Part shown: positions 1 to 7,837 of the stretch, piece after piece
Position numbering within the stretch: position 1 is the first letter of the stretch
How the letters are laid out: every line of letters starts with the position of its first letter
Assembly (NCBI RefSeq): GCF_021261325.1
Contig: NZ_JAJSBI010000014.1
Span: 62,001-126,000 of the forward strand
DNA length: 64,000 nt
Reading direction: 5' to 3'
Origin: Streptomyces guryensis
GTDB lineage: Bacteria > Actinomycetota > Actinomycetes > Streptomycetales > Streptomycetaceae
Notes under the pieces: model-generated
Databases searched by the model: none
Seen by the model: the letters and a program-made list of their open reading frames with translations, nothing else
Told to the model about the DNA's origin: nothing
Made by a program: the position numbers and the translations under genes

Positions 1-326
1 TGCCGGACGCCCTCCTCGAACGGATCGTCAGCCCGTTGCTGGCCAACGCCCTGCGGTACGCCGAGTCGAGCGTCATCCTGCGCGCGGACCGGGACGGAGG
101 GGGTGTACGGATCTGTGTCACGGACGACGGGCCGGGCGTACCGCCCGCGTTCGCCGGGCAGCTCTTCCAGCCCGGCCGCCGCGCCGACCCGGACGACGGA
201 CACGGCGGAGCGGGCCTGGGGCTGCCGCTGGCACGGCGCCTGGCCCGCTCCGCGGGGGGCGAGGTCTCCTACGACCCCGAACTCACCCCCGGTGCACGCT
301 TCGTGGTCAGACTGCCGTCCGGCTGA
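1..326 (+). CDS. Sensor histidine kinase, C-terminal ATPase part (5' truncated by window edge)
   Basis: The reading frame is open from base 3 to a TGA at 324-326 and starts outside the window. The ~107 visible residues are the HATPase_c domain of a two-component sensor kinase: N-box LANALRYA, G1 box DDGPGVP and G2 box GAGLGLPLARRLA. The ATPase phosphorylates the kinase's own histidine, which lies upstream and is not seen here. Its 3' end overlaps the 3' end of the convergent COG4705 gene by 20 bp, so the two transcripts are antisense at their tails. The partner response regulator is probably just upstream but cannot be seen. Only the 3' end is certain. Confidence 0.9.
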   Translation, partial: PDALLERIVSPLLANALRYAESSVILRADRDGGGVRICVTDDGPGVPPAFAGQLFQPGRRADPDDGHGGAGLGLPLARRLARSAGGEVSYDPELTPGARFVVRLPSG

Positions 327-1200
327 CGCCGTCCGCGGGACGTCGCTCGCGCGCCTGGGCGTATCCCATCAGCCCGACCAGGACGGCCAGCAGCACGGCC
401 GACGACCCCGCTGTGCCGAGGTCGAGGCCGCCCTTGGCGACGGGCTTGGTCAGGAAGTCACCCGCCGTCGCACCGAGCGGCCGCGTCAGCACGAACGCGA
501 ACCAGAACAGCAGCACGTTCGGCACCGCTGGCACCTTCATCAGGGCGACGAGCACGGCGAGCACCCCGCCGACGAGCAGCGCGCCACCGGCGTAACCGAG
601 GCCGGAGCTGTCGGAGAGGAAGTCGCCCATCGAGGTGCCGAGCGTGTTGGAGACGAGGATCGCCGACCAGAACAGCGCCTCCCCGCGGAAGCTGACGATG
701 TCCCGGATGACGAACGTCATCCCGGTCAGCTTCCACACGGCGAAGATGACGACCAGGATCGAGATCAGGATCGCGGCGCCCGCCGGATAGCCGAGGCCCA
801 GACCCTGCGGCCCCCAGCCCAGCGAAGTGGCACCGCCCGAAAGGTACTTGGTGCTGGCGTCGCGGTTCATGAAGTCGGACATCGTGGTGCCGGCCATGCT
901 GGTCGACAGGATGACGGTCCAGTAGAAGAACGGGTTGTAGCGCCGCGACCTGAGCTGCACGACCAGCGTCACGACGAAGACCAGGAACAGGGCGACCGTG
1001 GTCAGGAAGTAGCCGAGCTTGAGGGTCTGCGAGAAGAGGTCGCCCGCTGTCTCGCCGAGGGTGGTCGCCGCGATCTTCATGATCCAGAAGGCCAGGGTGA
1101 CCTCCGGGAGCTTCTTCAGTACATCGCGCCGGCCGGCGGCGGCGTCGAGGTCGCTCAGGACCGTCGACTCCGCTGCCTGTGTGGGGGGTTGCCGGGTCAT
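307..1200 (-). CDS. COG4705-type polytopic membrane protein, copy 2 of a tandem pair
   Basis: A 297-residue integral membrane protein of the uncharacterised COG4705 family. The ATG at 1200 has GAGGAG just upstream and overlaps the previous stop as ATGA, so it is translationally coupled to its paralogue; a longer open frame upstream lacks these features. The sequence is an internal repeat of helix pairs, each carrying a G-x(4)-D signature: GETAGD near the N-terminus, GTTMSD, GTSMGD, then LTRPLGATAGDFL near the C-terminus. Four repeats suggest about eight membrane segments. No biochemical function is established for the family that I can cite. Membrane location is clear from composition; transport or sensing would be guesswork. 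Confidence 0.85.
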   Translation of the reverse strand: MTRQPPTQAAESTVLSDLDAAAGRRDVLKKLPEVTLAFWIMKIAATTLGETAGDLFSQTLKLGYFLTTVALFLVFVVTLVVQLRSRRYNPFFYWTVILSTSMAGTTMSDFMNRDASTKYLSGGATSLGWGPQGLGLGYPAGAAILISILVVIFAVWKLTGMTFVIRDIVSFRGEALFWSAILVSNTLGTSMGDFLSDSSGLGYAGGALLVGGVLAVLVALMKVPAVPNVLLFWFAFVLTRPLGATAGDFLTKPVAKGGLDLGTAGSSAVLLAVLVGLMGYAQARERRPADGVSRTAV

Positions 1201-2057
1201 GCGGTTGCAATCTCCTCTTGTTGAAGGGGGTCGGTGACGTCCTTGCGGGTGATCGCCAGGAAGACGACCAGGCCGAGGATCACCGTGAGGAACAGCGCGC
1301 TCGTCACCACGGTGCCGAGGCCGAGGCCGCCGTCCCCGGTGGGCTGGGAGAGGTAGTCGCCGACCGAGGCGCCCAGCGGGCGGGTCAGGACGTAGGCGAT
1401 CCAGAAGCTCCATACTGCGTCCAGGCCGAGCGCGAAGCGTGCGATGGCGATCGCGGCGATCGCCAGCGCGAACAGCACGGCGGAGACCCAGTAGCCCAGG
1501 TCCATGCGCTCGGCGACCAGGTCGCCGGCCGACGTGCCGAGGGCGAAGGTGAACAGAACCGCGAGCCAGTAGAAGGACTCCCGGCGCGTGGTGTCGATGC
1601 TGTGGATGGACAGGGTGCGCTCGCTGCGGTACCAGGCGACGAACACGACGGCCAGCAGGATCGCGAACACCGTGGTGGTGGTCTCCAGCGGCACGCCCAT
1701 GTCGTCGGTCAGGTTGTCGCTGACGAGGGTGCCGACGACGCTGATCAGGGCGACGGCGAGCCAGTACACGCCGGCCCGGTAGGCGCTCGTACGGAACTGG
1801 ACGACCAGCACCACCGCGAGCAGCGCGCTCATCAGTACCGACACCCCGGTCAGGCCCAGGCCGGCCTTGTCGTTCAGCAGGTCGGCCGCCGTCTCACCGA
1901 CGGTGGTGCACAACACCTTGATCACCCAGAAATATACGGTGACTTCGGGAACCTTGTTCAGACGCGGGCGCGATCGGCGACGGGTGGCCGGCGCCGCGGC
2001 GGCGCCGTGCGTATACGCCGCAGCGGCCTCAGCTGTCCCGGACGTATCTGATGTCAT
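1197..2057 (-). CDS. COG4705-type polytopic membrane protein, copy 1 of a tandem pair
   Basis: 286 residues and paralogous to the downstream gene, with which it overlaps by 4 bp. After an Ala/Arg-rich cytoplasmic leader come KVPEVTVYFWVIKV, then four repeated motifs: GETAADL, GTLVSDN, GTSAGDL and LTRPLGASVGDYL. The same four G/D motifs occur in the neighbour, so the pair arose by gene duplication of an already internally repeated protein. It starts at the ATG at 2057, 46 bp after the stop of the flippase-like gene on the same strand, so it may belong to the same transcript. No clear Shine-Dalgarno is seen. The function of the family is unknown. Confidence 0.85.
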   Translation of the reverse strand: MTSDTSGTAEAAAAYTHGAAAAPATRRRSRPRLNKVPEVTVYFWVIKVLCTTVGETAADLLNDKAGLGLTGVSVLMSALLAVVLVVQFRTSAYRAGVYWLAVALISVVGTLVSDNLTDDMGVPLETTTTVFAILLAVVFVAWYRSERTLSIHSIDTTRRESFYWLAVLFTFALGTSAGDLVAERMDLGYWVSAVLFALAIAAIAIARFALGLDAVWSFWIAYVLTRPLGASVGDYLSQPTGDGGLGLGTVVTSALFLTVILGLVVFLAITRKDVTDPLQQEEIATA

Positions 2058-2103
2058 ACGGCCGACGCTGTCACCGGAAACCTGAAAGCATCCTGACCGG
2101 CCG

Positions 2104-3159
2104 TCACAGGGCTCTCGAACGGACCAGTCCGGCCAGCACCAGCAGCCCCGGCACCAGCGGCAGCCAGACGGTCAGCAACCGGTAGCCGAGCACGGCCGAC
2201 ACACTCGCCGAGCCCGGTGCGCCGGCCGTGGTCAGCGCCCAGGCGAGCGCGGCGTCCAGGGAGCCCAGGCCGCCCGGGGTCGGCAGCAGGACGGCGGCGC
2301 TGCTCGCGGCGAGATAGGCGAGCGCGACTCGCCCGGCGGGCAGCGGTACGTCCAGGGCGTGGACGACGGCGATCACCACCCCCGTGTGCAGGGCCGCGAA
2401 CGCCAGCGAGCCGCCCCACAGGGCCACCGCGCGCCGAGGGTTCTCGTGCACGGCCCGTACGTCGGCCGCAGCGCAGGCCAGTGCGCGCCGCAGCCGCGTC
2501 CGGCGCACGAGGAGGACGGCCACGGGTACGGCCGCCGCTGCCACCAGTGCGCCGGCCAGCAGCTTCGGTCCGCCGACCGACGGCAGCCGCAGCACGCCGG
2601 GGCAGGCCAGTGCGAGCACCGCCATCAGGGCGATCCGTACGACGGCTCCCGCGGTGGACTTGACCGCGAGGGCCGTGGCCGCCCGGCCGGGTGCCAGTCC
2701 GCAGCGCATCAGGAACCGCAGGTTGACCGCGCCCGCTCCGAGGCCGGCGGGCAGCAGGTGGTTCGCCGCGGACGCCGCGAACTGCACCGTCAGCAGTCGC
2801 CCGGCGGGCAGCGGCTCCCGCACCGCGCCCTGCTGTGCGAGCGTTGCGCACGCCCAGGTCAGCAGGGTGAACAGGGCTGCCAGCAGCAGCCAGCCCCGGT
2901 CGGCGGCGGCCAGGCGGTCGACGCCCGAGTCGAGGACGGACCAGTGCCGGGCGGCGAGGGCGGCGGCGCCGGCGGTGAGGATGAGTGCGGCCACGGCGGC
3001 GATGGGGCGTCTTTCGTCTGCGGCGCCGTTGTGGCTGGTCGCGCCCCGCGGCGGAGCCGCACATTGATCCAGCCCCGCGCCCCTGAGGGACGCTGCCGAA
3101 CCGCACCGGACTTCGCTGGCGGCGCCCGTGCGTGCTGCCCCGTCGACGGTCGTGGTCAT
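2104..3159 (-). CDS. Lysylphosphatidylglycerol synthase TM/flippase-like membrane protein
   Basis: 351 residues. It resembles the membrane domain shared by MprF and YbhN-type proteins (LPG_synthase_TM), thought to move lipid-linked substrates across the membrane. Markers are AASAANHLLPAGLGAGAVNLR in the first half and SSAAVLLPTPGGLGSLDAAL in the second. The start ATG at 3159 overlaps the glycosyltransferase stop as ATGA. The first ~50 residues are hydrophilic and are largely encoded by a dispersed intergenic-type repeat (3011-3088), so this N-terminus looks acquired. Pairing with a GT-C glycosyltransferase suggests handling of a polyprenyl-linked sugar or modified lipid; the substrate is unknown. 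Confidence 0.85.
   Translation of the reverse strand: MTTTVDGAARTGAASEVRCGSAASLRGAGLDQCAAPPRGATSHNGAADERRPIAAVAALILTAGAAALAARHWSVLDSGVDRLAAADRGWLLLAALFTLLTWACATLAQQGAVREPLPAGRLLTVQFAASAANHLLPAGLGAGAVNLRFLMRCGLAPGRAATALAVKSTAGAVVRIALMAVLALACPGVLRLPSVGGPKLLAGALVAAAAVPVAVLLVRRTRLRRALACAAADVRAVHENPRRAVALWGGSLAFAALHTGVVIAVVHALDVPLPAGRVALAYLAASSAAVLLPTPGGLGSLDAALAWALTTAGAPGSASVSAVLGYRLLTVWLPLVPGLLVLAGLVRSRAL
3011..3088 (-). repeat. Dispersed Streptomyces-type repeat, copy A, inside the flippase coding sequence
   Basis: Read on the minus strand, this segment shares GGGGCGCGGGGCT, TGCGGCTCCGCCGCG and a CCAGCCAC-like core plus GCAGACGA with the intergenic copy at 15072-15150; most of ~75 positions match by eye. 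It contains a small inverted repeat (GCGGCTCCGCCGC). Here it is in frame and encodes most of residues 24-49 of the flippase-like protein. Repeats of this family normally sit between genes in streptomycetes, by my recollection. Confidence 0.75.
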
Positions 3160-4664
3160 CCCTGACCGCGCTTCCCTGTGGCGGCGGGAGCCAGGTACGC
3201 GTAGCCGTCCGTCACGCGGTGCCGCTGCCACGTGCGGGCGTACGACGGCGGTTGGACGAGGCGTGTCGTGAGGAGAACGACCGGCATTCGGCGGGCGGTT
3301 CGCGTGAGTTCCTCGGGGGTGGTGTTGGCGTCGTGCCCGCCGGTGTGGGCGGAGGCGCAGCCCGCGGCGAAGGCGACCGGTACGGAATTGCCCCCGGTGA
3401 CCAGGCACGGGGGGCGTACGCCGAGACGGTGCAGGTCCGTGGCGGTACGGCCCCAGACCCGGTGGTCGGCGGTGGTCCGGGACACGGCGCGCTCCAACAC
3501 GGTGAACTGCACGGCCAGATGGCCCGCGAGCCCCACGCTCACCAGCGTCACGGCCACTGTCCGCCATCGCGCGCTCGGCGCGGTGACCAGACGGGCCAGT
3601 GCGTCCGCCACCGGGATCGCGAGCAGCGCGTACGCGGGCAGCAGGAAGCGGGGTGCGGCATAGCCGATCAGGAAGAGGTAGGGCACGGCCGCGGTCACCG
3701 CACAGGCCAGCGGCAGCAGCGTGGCGGCCGTACGGCGGGCCCGCACGGCGAGCACCAGCCCGGCGGCTGCGAGCAGCGGCAGGACGAACCACCAGGCGAT
3801 CACCGGCGCGCTTGCGATCGCTCCCGTGCACGGGCGGCACAGCGCCCGCCCGCCGAGGCTGCGGAGCTGGTCGGTGACGGCGTTGTGCAGGCCCAGGCCG
3901 CCCTGGATGCGGGAGCCGGCGGCCAGTCGGGCGCCGACGCCGCCGTAGTCGACGTACGCCTCGACGATCCACTCGGTCGCCCCCGCCGCGAGGCCCGCGA
4001 CCAGGGCCGGCAGCAGCCGCAGATGGCGCCGCGGGCGGACGCACAGGACGAGCGCGAGCAGTGGAAGCGCGACCCAGACCGCGTCCGTGGGCCGCATCCA
4101 CGCCATCAGCGCCGCGCCCGCGGCCACGCCCCACAGGGCGCCGCGCCGGGTACGGTCGGCCCGGGCGTGCAGAAAGCAGCCCACGGTGACCGACGCGCCC
4201 ACGGCCACCCAGTAGTTGGGCATGGCCTGCGGGCCGTAGAAGAGGGTGATCCACAGCGACGCGAACAGGGCACCGCCGGCCGCGATCACCCGTACCGGGA
4301 ACAGTCCCCGCCAGGCTCGCAGGGCCCAGTACAGACCGAGCCCGGACAGGACCGCCAAGTACACCCGCAGCAGTGCGGTGGACGAGGACCAGGAGGCGAC
4401 GGGGGCCACCAGAAGGGTGATGCCACGGGCGCGCGGTGCGCTGAAGAACGCCGCCGGGGCGTGCGAGCTCACCTGGCTGACGTACACCGCCTCGTCCCAG
4501 CCCAGGCCCATTCCGGGCCGCACCAGGACGAGTTGGAGCAGTGTGAAGGCGGCCGCCACGGCCGCGAGCCACCATTCGCCCGCAGAGCGCCACGGCGGCC
4601 GGGCGGTCGGTGGCGGCCCGTGCCGGGTGGCGCGGGTCGGAGCGGTGTCGGGGGTCCTCGTCAT
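3156..4664 (-). CDS. GT-C fold membrane glycosyltransferase
   Basis: 502 residues with many hydrophobic helices. The GT-C signature is an acidic pair in the first extracytoplasmic loop, GLGWDEAVYV (D57-E58), after a first helix at about residues 32-50. Such enzymes (ArnT/PMT-like) transfer a sugar from a polyprenyl-phosphate donor to a lipid or protein on the outer face. A soluble C-terminal part of ~130 residues follows the last helix. It is the first gene of the minus-strand group and diverges from the BlaI-type repressor; two perfect dyads (4680-4721) lie immediately upstream of its ATG, so BlaI control is likely. The downstream flippase-like gene overlaps it. Donor and acceptor are unknown. 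Confidence 0.82.
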   Translation of the reverse strand: MTRTPDTAPTRATRHGPPPTARPPWRSAGEWWLAAVAAAFTLLQLVLVRPGMGLGWDEAVYVSQVSSHAPAAFFSAPRARGITLLVAPVASWSSSTALLRVYLAVLSGLGLYWALRAWRGLFPVRVIAAGGALFASLWITLFYGPQAMPNYWVAVGASVTVGCFLHARADRTRRGALWGVAAGAALMAWMRPTDAVWVALPLLALVLCVRPRRHLRLLPALVAGLAAGATEWIVEAYVDYGGVGARLAAGSRIQGGLGLHNAVTDQLRSLGGRALCRPCTGAIASAPVIAWWFVLPLLAAAGLVLAVRARRTAATLLPLACAVTAAVPYLFLIGYAAPRFLLPAYALLAIPVADALARLVTAPSARWRTVAVTLVSVGLAGHLAVQFTVLERAVSRTTADHRVWGRTATDLHRLGVRPPCLVTGGNSVPVAFAAGCASAHTGGHDANTTPEELTRTARRMPVVLLTTRLVQPPSYARTWQRHRVTDGYAYLAPAATGKRGQG

Positions 4665-4679
4665 CGTTCACCCATCCGG

Positions 4680-4721
4680 CCCTACAAGTTGTAGGGTTGA
4701 TCTCACCCTACAGGCTGTAGG
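4680..4721. promoter_or_regulatory. Two BlaI/MecI-like operator dyads in the divergent promoter
   Basis: CCCTACAAGTTGTAGGG (4680-4696) and CCTACAGGCTGTAGG (4707-4721) are perfect dyads of the form TACA-N3-TGTA, the half-site arrangement known for BlaI/MecI operators. Their centres are 26 bp apart. They lie between the glycosyltransferase start (4664) and the BlaI-type gene (4800). Assignment to that repressor is inference from motif and position. Confidence 0.75.
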
Positions 4722-4774
4722 TCGGCGCGAAACCGGGGCCGGGTAAGGGTCGGGTACGACTTGGTGACCGCGGA

Positions 4775-4791
4775 CCCTACGCACCGTAAGG
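4775..4791. promoter_or_regulatory. Third, degenerate BlaI-like dyad at the blaI-type start
   Basis: CCCTACGCACCGTAAGG keeps the TAC-N5-GTA spacing of the two upstream dyads but has mismatched inner and outer positions. It ends 9 bp before the repressor ATG, a position suited to autorepression. It is weaker than the other two, and I call it only because of the matching spacing. Confidence 0.5.
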
Positions 4792-4799
4792 TGGTGGCC

Positions 4800-5183
4800 A
4801 TGGCAGGCACGATTCCTCGCGGCAGGGGCGAGCGGCGCAGCCCCGGCGAGCTGGAGAGCGAGGTCCTCGCCACCCTGTGGGCGACGGACCAGGCGCTCAC
4901 CCCGGCCGAGATCCAGACGGACCTCGGCGGCGACCTCGCCTACAACACCGTGCACACGATCCTGCGGAGACTGCACGACAAGGGTCTCGTCCTGCGGGAC
5001 GCCGACGGCCGGCGCGGCGCCTACCGCCCGGCGAAGAACGCGGCGCAGATGACGGCCGAGGCCATGCACCACGCCCTGGACCGCGGCCCCGACCCGATAG
5101 CCGCCCTCCAGCAGTTCGTCACGGGCCTGAGCCCCGCGGAGGAGGCCGCGCTGCGCTCACTCCTCCGCGAGAGCGGTGCGTGA
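4800..5183 (+). CDS. BlaI/MecI/CopY-family transcriptional repressor
   Basis: 127 residues, the normal family length. The winged helix covers about residues 10-75 (ELESEVLATLWATDQALTPA, then YNTVHTILRRLHDKGLVLR), followed by a dimerisation region. In the known systems the repressor is cleaved when a membrane M56 peptidase senses a signal. I chose the ATG at 4800 with AAGGTGG upstream; a TTG at 4761 would put the third operator-like dyad inside the gene. An M56 peptidase gene follows 95 bp downstream, completing a BlaI-BlaR-like pair, although the peptidase lacks a penicillin-binding sensor domain. Target genes probably include the divergent glycosyltransferase operon. Confidence 0.9.
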   Translation: MAGTIPRGRGERRSPGELESEVLATLWATDQALTPAEIQTDLGGDLAYNTVHTILRRLHDKGLVLRDADGRRGAYRPAKNAAQMTAEAMHHALDRGPDPIAALQQFVTGLSPAEEAALRSLLRESGA

Positions 5184-5278
5184 GGGGGCAGTGGCACCAC
5201 TGGCAGAGGGTTCATGAGGGGGGCCGGCTTCGGCAGGAGGCGCGGGAGCAGCAGCGGGCGAGGGAGGCGGAGCGGGCC

Positions 5279-6166
5279 ATGAGGATCGATGTCTACACCC
5301 CGCTCCTGCTGTCCCTGCTGCTCGCCCTCGTCAGCCCGCGGGTCGGCCTGCGCCTCGCGCCCGCCCCGGCGGCCCGGGCCCTGACCGCGGCCGCCGTGCT
5401 CGCCGCGGGCGCCACCACCTGGGCGCTGGTCCTGCTGACCCTCACGCTCGTCGGCCAGGCTCCGCCGGTCGTCGCCGACGCCCGTGAGGACGGCCGGGTG
5501 CTGCCCGATCCGGTCCCCGAAGTCGTCGCCGTCGCCGCCCTCGCACTCCTCACGGTCGCCGCCTGGCGGGTCCTGCGGGCGGTCCGCGCCGAACGCGCCA
5601 CCCGCCGCACCCTGCGCCGTCTGTGCGAGGGTTACCCGGACGGCACCGAACTCGTCGTCGCGGCCTCACCGACCGCGCAGGCGTTCGCGGTGCCCGGCAC
5701 CCCGGGCCGGATCCTGGTCACTTCCGCCATGCTCGCCGCGCTGCGCCCCGCCGAGCGTCGTGTCCTGCTCGCCCACGAGCGCGCCCACCTCGCCCACCGC
5801 CACTCCCTGCTCGTCCACGCGGTCACCCTCGCCGCGGCGGCGAACCCGCTGCTCGCGCCGGTGCGTACGACGGTCGCCTACCTGGTGGAGCGCTGGGCCG
5901 ACGAACACGCCGCAGAGGCCGTGGGCGACCGCCGGACCACCGCGCAGGCCCTGGCCCGAGCCGCCCTCGTCGCCCACCGCCCCGGCTGCGCACTGCACTT
6001 CTCCGACCGCGCAGTCACCCGCCGCGTCGCCGCCCTGCAGATCTCCCCGCCGCCCCACCTGCGCCCGATCGCCGTGGCGGTACTGGCCCTCGGGGTCCTG
6101 CCCGCACTCGGTGCGGCAGATGCGACGGGGGACCTGCTGCAGCTTCTGCGGAGCGTGCTGACGTAA
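5279..6166 (+). CDS. M56-family membrane metallopeptidase (BlaR1/MecR1 peptidase-like)
   Basis: 295 residues with GGAGGCGGAG before the ATG. Two or three N-terminal membrane segments precede a cytosolic peptidase region holding HERAH at about residues 166-170 (zinc-binding HExxH) and the downstream ERWADEHAAE, which supplies the third ligand region. A final hydrophobic stretch lies near the C-terminus. BlaR1 carries an extra C-terminal penicillin-binding sensor; none is present here, so the signal must be sensed by the membrane part or a partner. The likely substrate is the upstream BlaI-type repressor. Short BlaI-M56 pairs of this type are common in actinomycetes and mostly unstudied. Confidence 0.88.
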   Translation: MRIDVYTPLLLSLLLALVSPRVGLRLAPAPAARALTAAAVLAAGATTWALVLLTLTLVGQAPPVVADAREDGRVLPDPVPEVVAVAALALLTVAAWRVLRAVRAERATRRTLRRLCEGYPDGTELVVAASPTAQAFAVPGTPGRILVTSAMLAALRPAERRVLLAHERAHLAHRHSLLVHAVTLAAAANPLLAPVRTTVAYLVERWADEHAAEAVGDRRTTAQALARAALVAHRPGCALHFSDRAVTRRVAALQISPPPHLRPIAVAVLALGVLPALGAADATGDLLQLLRSVLT

Positions 6167-6178
6167 GGCGGGGGTCTG

Positions 6179-6300
6179 CCCGGAGCCGATGGCGGGCAGT
6201 CACCCCGGGCTGATGGCGGGCCTTCGCCCTGGGGCTGATGGCGGGCACTCGCCCTCGGGCTGATGGCGTGCACTCACCCCAGGCCGGTGGCGGACGCGAG
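6179..6300. repeat. Minisatellite array 1: five units of 24-25 bp
   Basis: Units 6179-6202, 6203-6226, 6227-6251, 6252-6276 and 6277-6300 follow the pattern CCCNGGGCTGATGGCGGGC plus five or six variable bases. The first and last units are the most diverged. The array begins 13 bp after the M56 stop. Confidence 0.85.
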
Positions 6301-6320
6301 CTCCCATGGACCGGACCGGA

Positions 6321-6422
6321 GGGTGGGCGCAAGTCCGGGCCGCACGCGGGCATGGGTGCTTGCCCGAACAGGACGTGGGCGTGGGTGCTTGCCCGGGCCG
6401 GACGCGGGCGTGGCGCTTCCCA
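6321..6422. repeat. Minisatellite array 2: about 3.5 units of 27-29 bp
   Basis: Units at 6321-6347 (diverged), 6348-6376 and 6377-6405, plus a partial unit to 6422. The core is GGGCGTGGGTGCTTGCCCG followed by GGCCGGACGC. It has a different sequence and period from arrays 1 and 3. Confidence 0.8.
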
Positions 6423-6459
6423 GGGTGGGCAAGGTCGGAGCCCCCGAGGTGGGCCGGGT

Positions 6460-6559
6460 GGGAGCTGCCAGGAGCGGACGGGGCGGGAGCTCCCCGGAGC
6501 GGACGGCGCGGGAGCTGCCCGGGGTCGACCGGGCAGGAGCTGCCCGAAATGGACGGCGT
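6460..6559. repeat. Minisatellite array 3: four units of exactly 25 bp
   Basis: Units 6460-6484, 6485-6509, 6510-6534 and 6535-6559 share GGGAGCTGCCCGGAGCGGAC with a variable end. The exact 25-bp period with scattered substitutions indicates replication-slippage or recombination expansion followed by drift. Confidence 0.85.
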
Positions 6560-6660
6560 GTGCGAGTCGACCGGCGGGACAGCGTGTGCCAGCCCCGTGA
6601 TCCGGTTCGGCCCCGCTCCCGCCTCAGCGCGCCCGGGCGGTCCCTCTGCGCACCCTCGCC

Positions 6661-7830
6661 TCAGCGCTCCCCGGCCGTCCCCCTGCGCACCCCCGCCACA
6701 ACGCCCACCGCCAGGCATCCCAACACCACCGCCAACGCTCCGAACCCGTACGTCAGGGTCGCTGCGGCCGCCACCCCCGCCACCAGCAACGGCCCACCGG
6801 CGTCGCCCAGTTCGCGTCCGAGTTCCGCCGCGCCCATCGTCTGTCCGAGCCGTTCCGGTGGGGTCGTCGAGGCCAGGGTCGCGAAGCCGAGCGGGGTGAT
6901 CAGGCCGGTGCCGGTGCCGATGAGGGCGGCGGCAAGGAGGACGCCGGTCAGGCCGGGCAGCATCGCGCAGGCCAGGCCGGCCGCGGCGAGCAGCAGTCCG
7001 GCGGTGAGCCCGGCGCCCGCGGTGAGCCGCCCCGCGTCCAGCGCCCGCCCGGCACGCGGCTGTACGACCGCCGCGCACGCGGCCAGCACCGACACCGCGG
7101 CGCCCGTCGCCACCGTCCCGAGCCCCGCCACCGCACCGGACACCGGCAGAAAACCCACCCCGGCCGAGAGCGCGGCGGTGGCCCCCGCGAGCGCGGCCGT
7201 CGGCACGAGAAACGCCGGGTCCGTCAGTCGCCGCGCCAGATCCAGCACGGTCTGCCGGGCGCGGGGGAGCGGCGCCACGACCGGTACGGCGACCAGCGCC
7301 CACCCCGCGACGACGGCACCGAGCACCGCAAGTACGGCAAACAGCAGCCGCAGCCCGCCCGCCCACACCAGCACCCCGCCGAGCAGCGGCCCGAGCGTGT
7401 AACCGACGGACTTGTAGAAGCCGTAACTCCCGAACACCCGCCCGTGCTTGGCCGCGGGATTCAGCCGGGCCACCAGCGCCGACGCGGCCGGCGAGAACGC
7501 GGACGCCGCCGCCCCCTGCCCGAGCCGCGCGGCCCACAGCCATCCCGGGCTGTCCGCGAGGACGTACACCGCGGAGGCGGCGGCGAACGCCACCAGCCCG
7601 CCGAGCAGCACCGGCCGCGCCCCGACCCGGTCGGCCACCGTCCCGAACACCGGCTTCAGCACGACCTCCGCCCCGTCGTAGAGCGCGAGCAGACCGCCCA
7701 GGACGAGCAGCGAGGTGACCGCGCCCTTTCCGGCACCCCCGAGGTTCGCGGCGATGCCGTGCGCGCCGAAGGCGGTGGTGAATCCCGCCGCGTACAGCGG
7801 CCACATCGGTCGCTGCCGTCCACCGTCCAT
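6661..7830 (-). CDS. MFS transporter, probable efflux
   Basis: 389 residues with about 12 hydrophobic helices. The MFS motif A region reads FGTVADRVGARPVLLGG at about residues 60-76, and motif-C-like GSYGFYKSVGYTLGPLLGG lies in the fifth helix, a pattern of drug:proton antiporters. The ATG at 7830 has no Shine-Dalgarno, but TACGCT sits at 7838-7843 on the same strand, 7 nt upstream, so the mRNA is probably leaderless. It diverges from the Ada/AlkA gene with 123 bp between. The substrate is unknown. Confidence 0.85.
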   Translation of the reverse strand: MDGGRQRPMWPLYAAGFTTAFGAHGIAANLGGAGKGAVTSLLVLGGLLALYDGAEVVLKPVFGTVADRVGARPVLLGGLVAFAAASAVYVLADSPGWLWAARLGQGAAASAFSPAASALVARLNPAAKHGRVFGSYGFYKSVGYTLGPLLGGVLVWAGGLRLLFAVLAVLGAVVAGWALVAVPVVAPLPRARQTVLDLARRLTDPAFLVPTAALAGATAALSAGVGFLPVSGAVAGLGTVATGAAVSVLAACAAVVQPRAGRALDAGRLTAGAGLTAGLLLAAAGLACAMLPGLTGVLLAAALIGTGTGLITPLGFATLASTTPPERLGQTMGAAELGRELGDAGGPLLVAGVAAAATLTYGFGALAVVLGCLAVGVVAGVRRGTAGER

Positions 7831-7837
7831 GGAGGGC

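Larger units (their letters stand above)
6167..6660. other. Gene-free convergent intergenic region filled with minisatellites
   Basis: 494 bp between the 3' ends of the M56 gene and the MFS gene. No convincing gene is present: frames that are open here are Pro/Arg/Gly/Ala-rich and only follow the repeat periods. The content is three separate degenerate tandem arrays, listed individually, plus about 100 bp of unremarkable sequence before the MFS stop. Confidence 0.8.

Noticed and set aside
2104..4671. A single minus-strand frame covering both the flippase and the glycosyltransferase region
   Set aside because: Only its last 351 residues look like a protein family. Upstream the recognisable glycosyltransferase is in another frame, ending in an ATGA overlap at 3156-3159, so there are two genes.
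4761..4799. Upstream TTG start for the BlaI-type gene
   Set aside because: It would add 13 residues unlike the family and place the third operator-like dyad inside the coding region; the ATG at 4800 has a good ribosome site.
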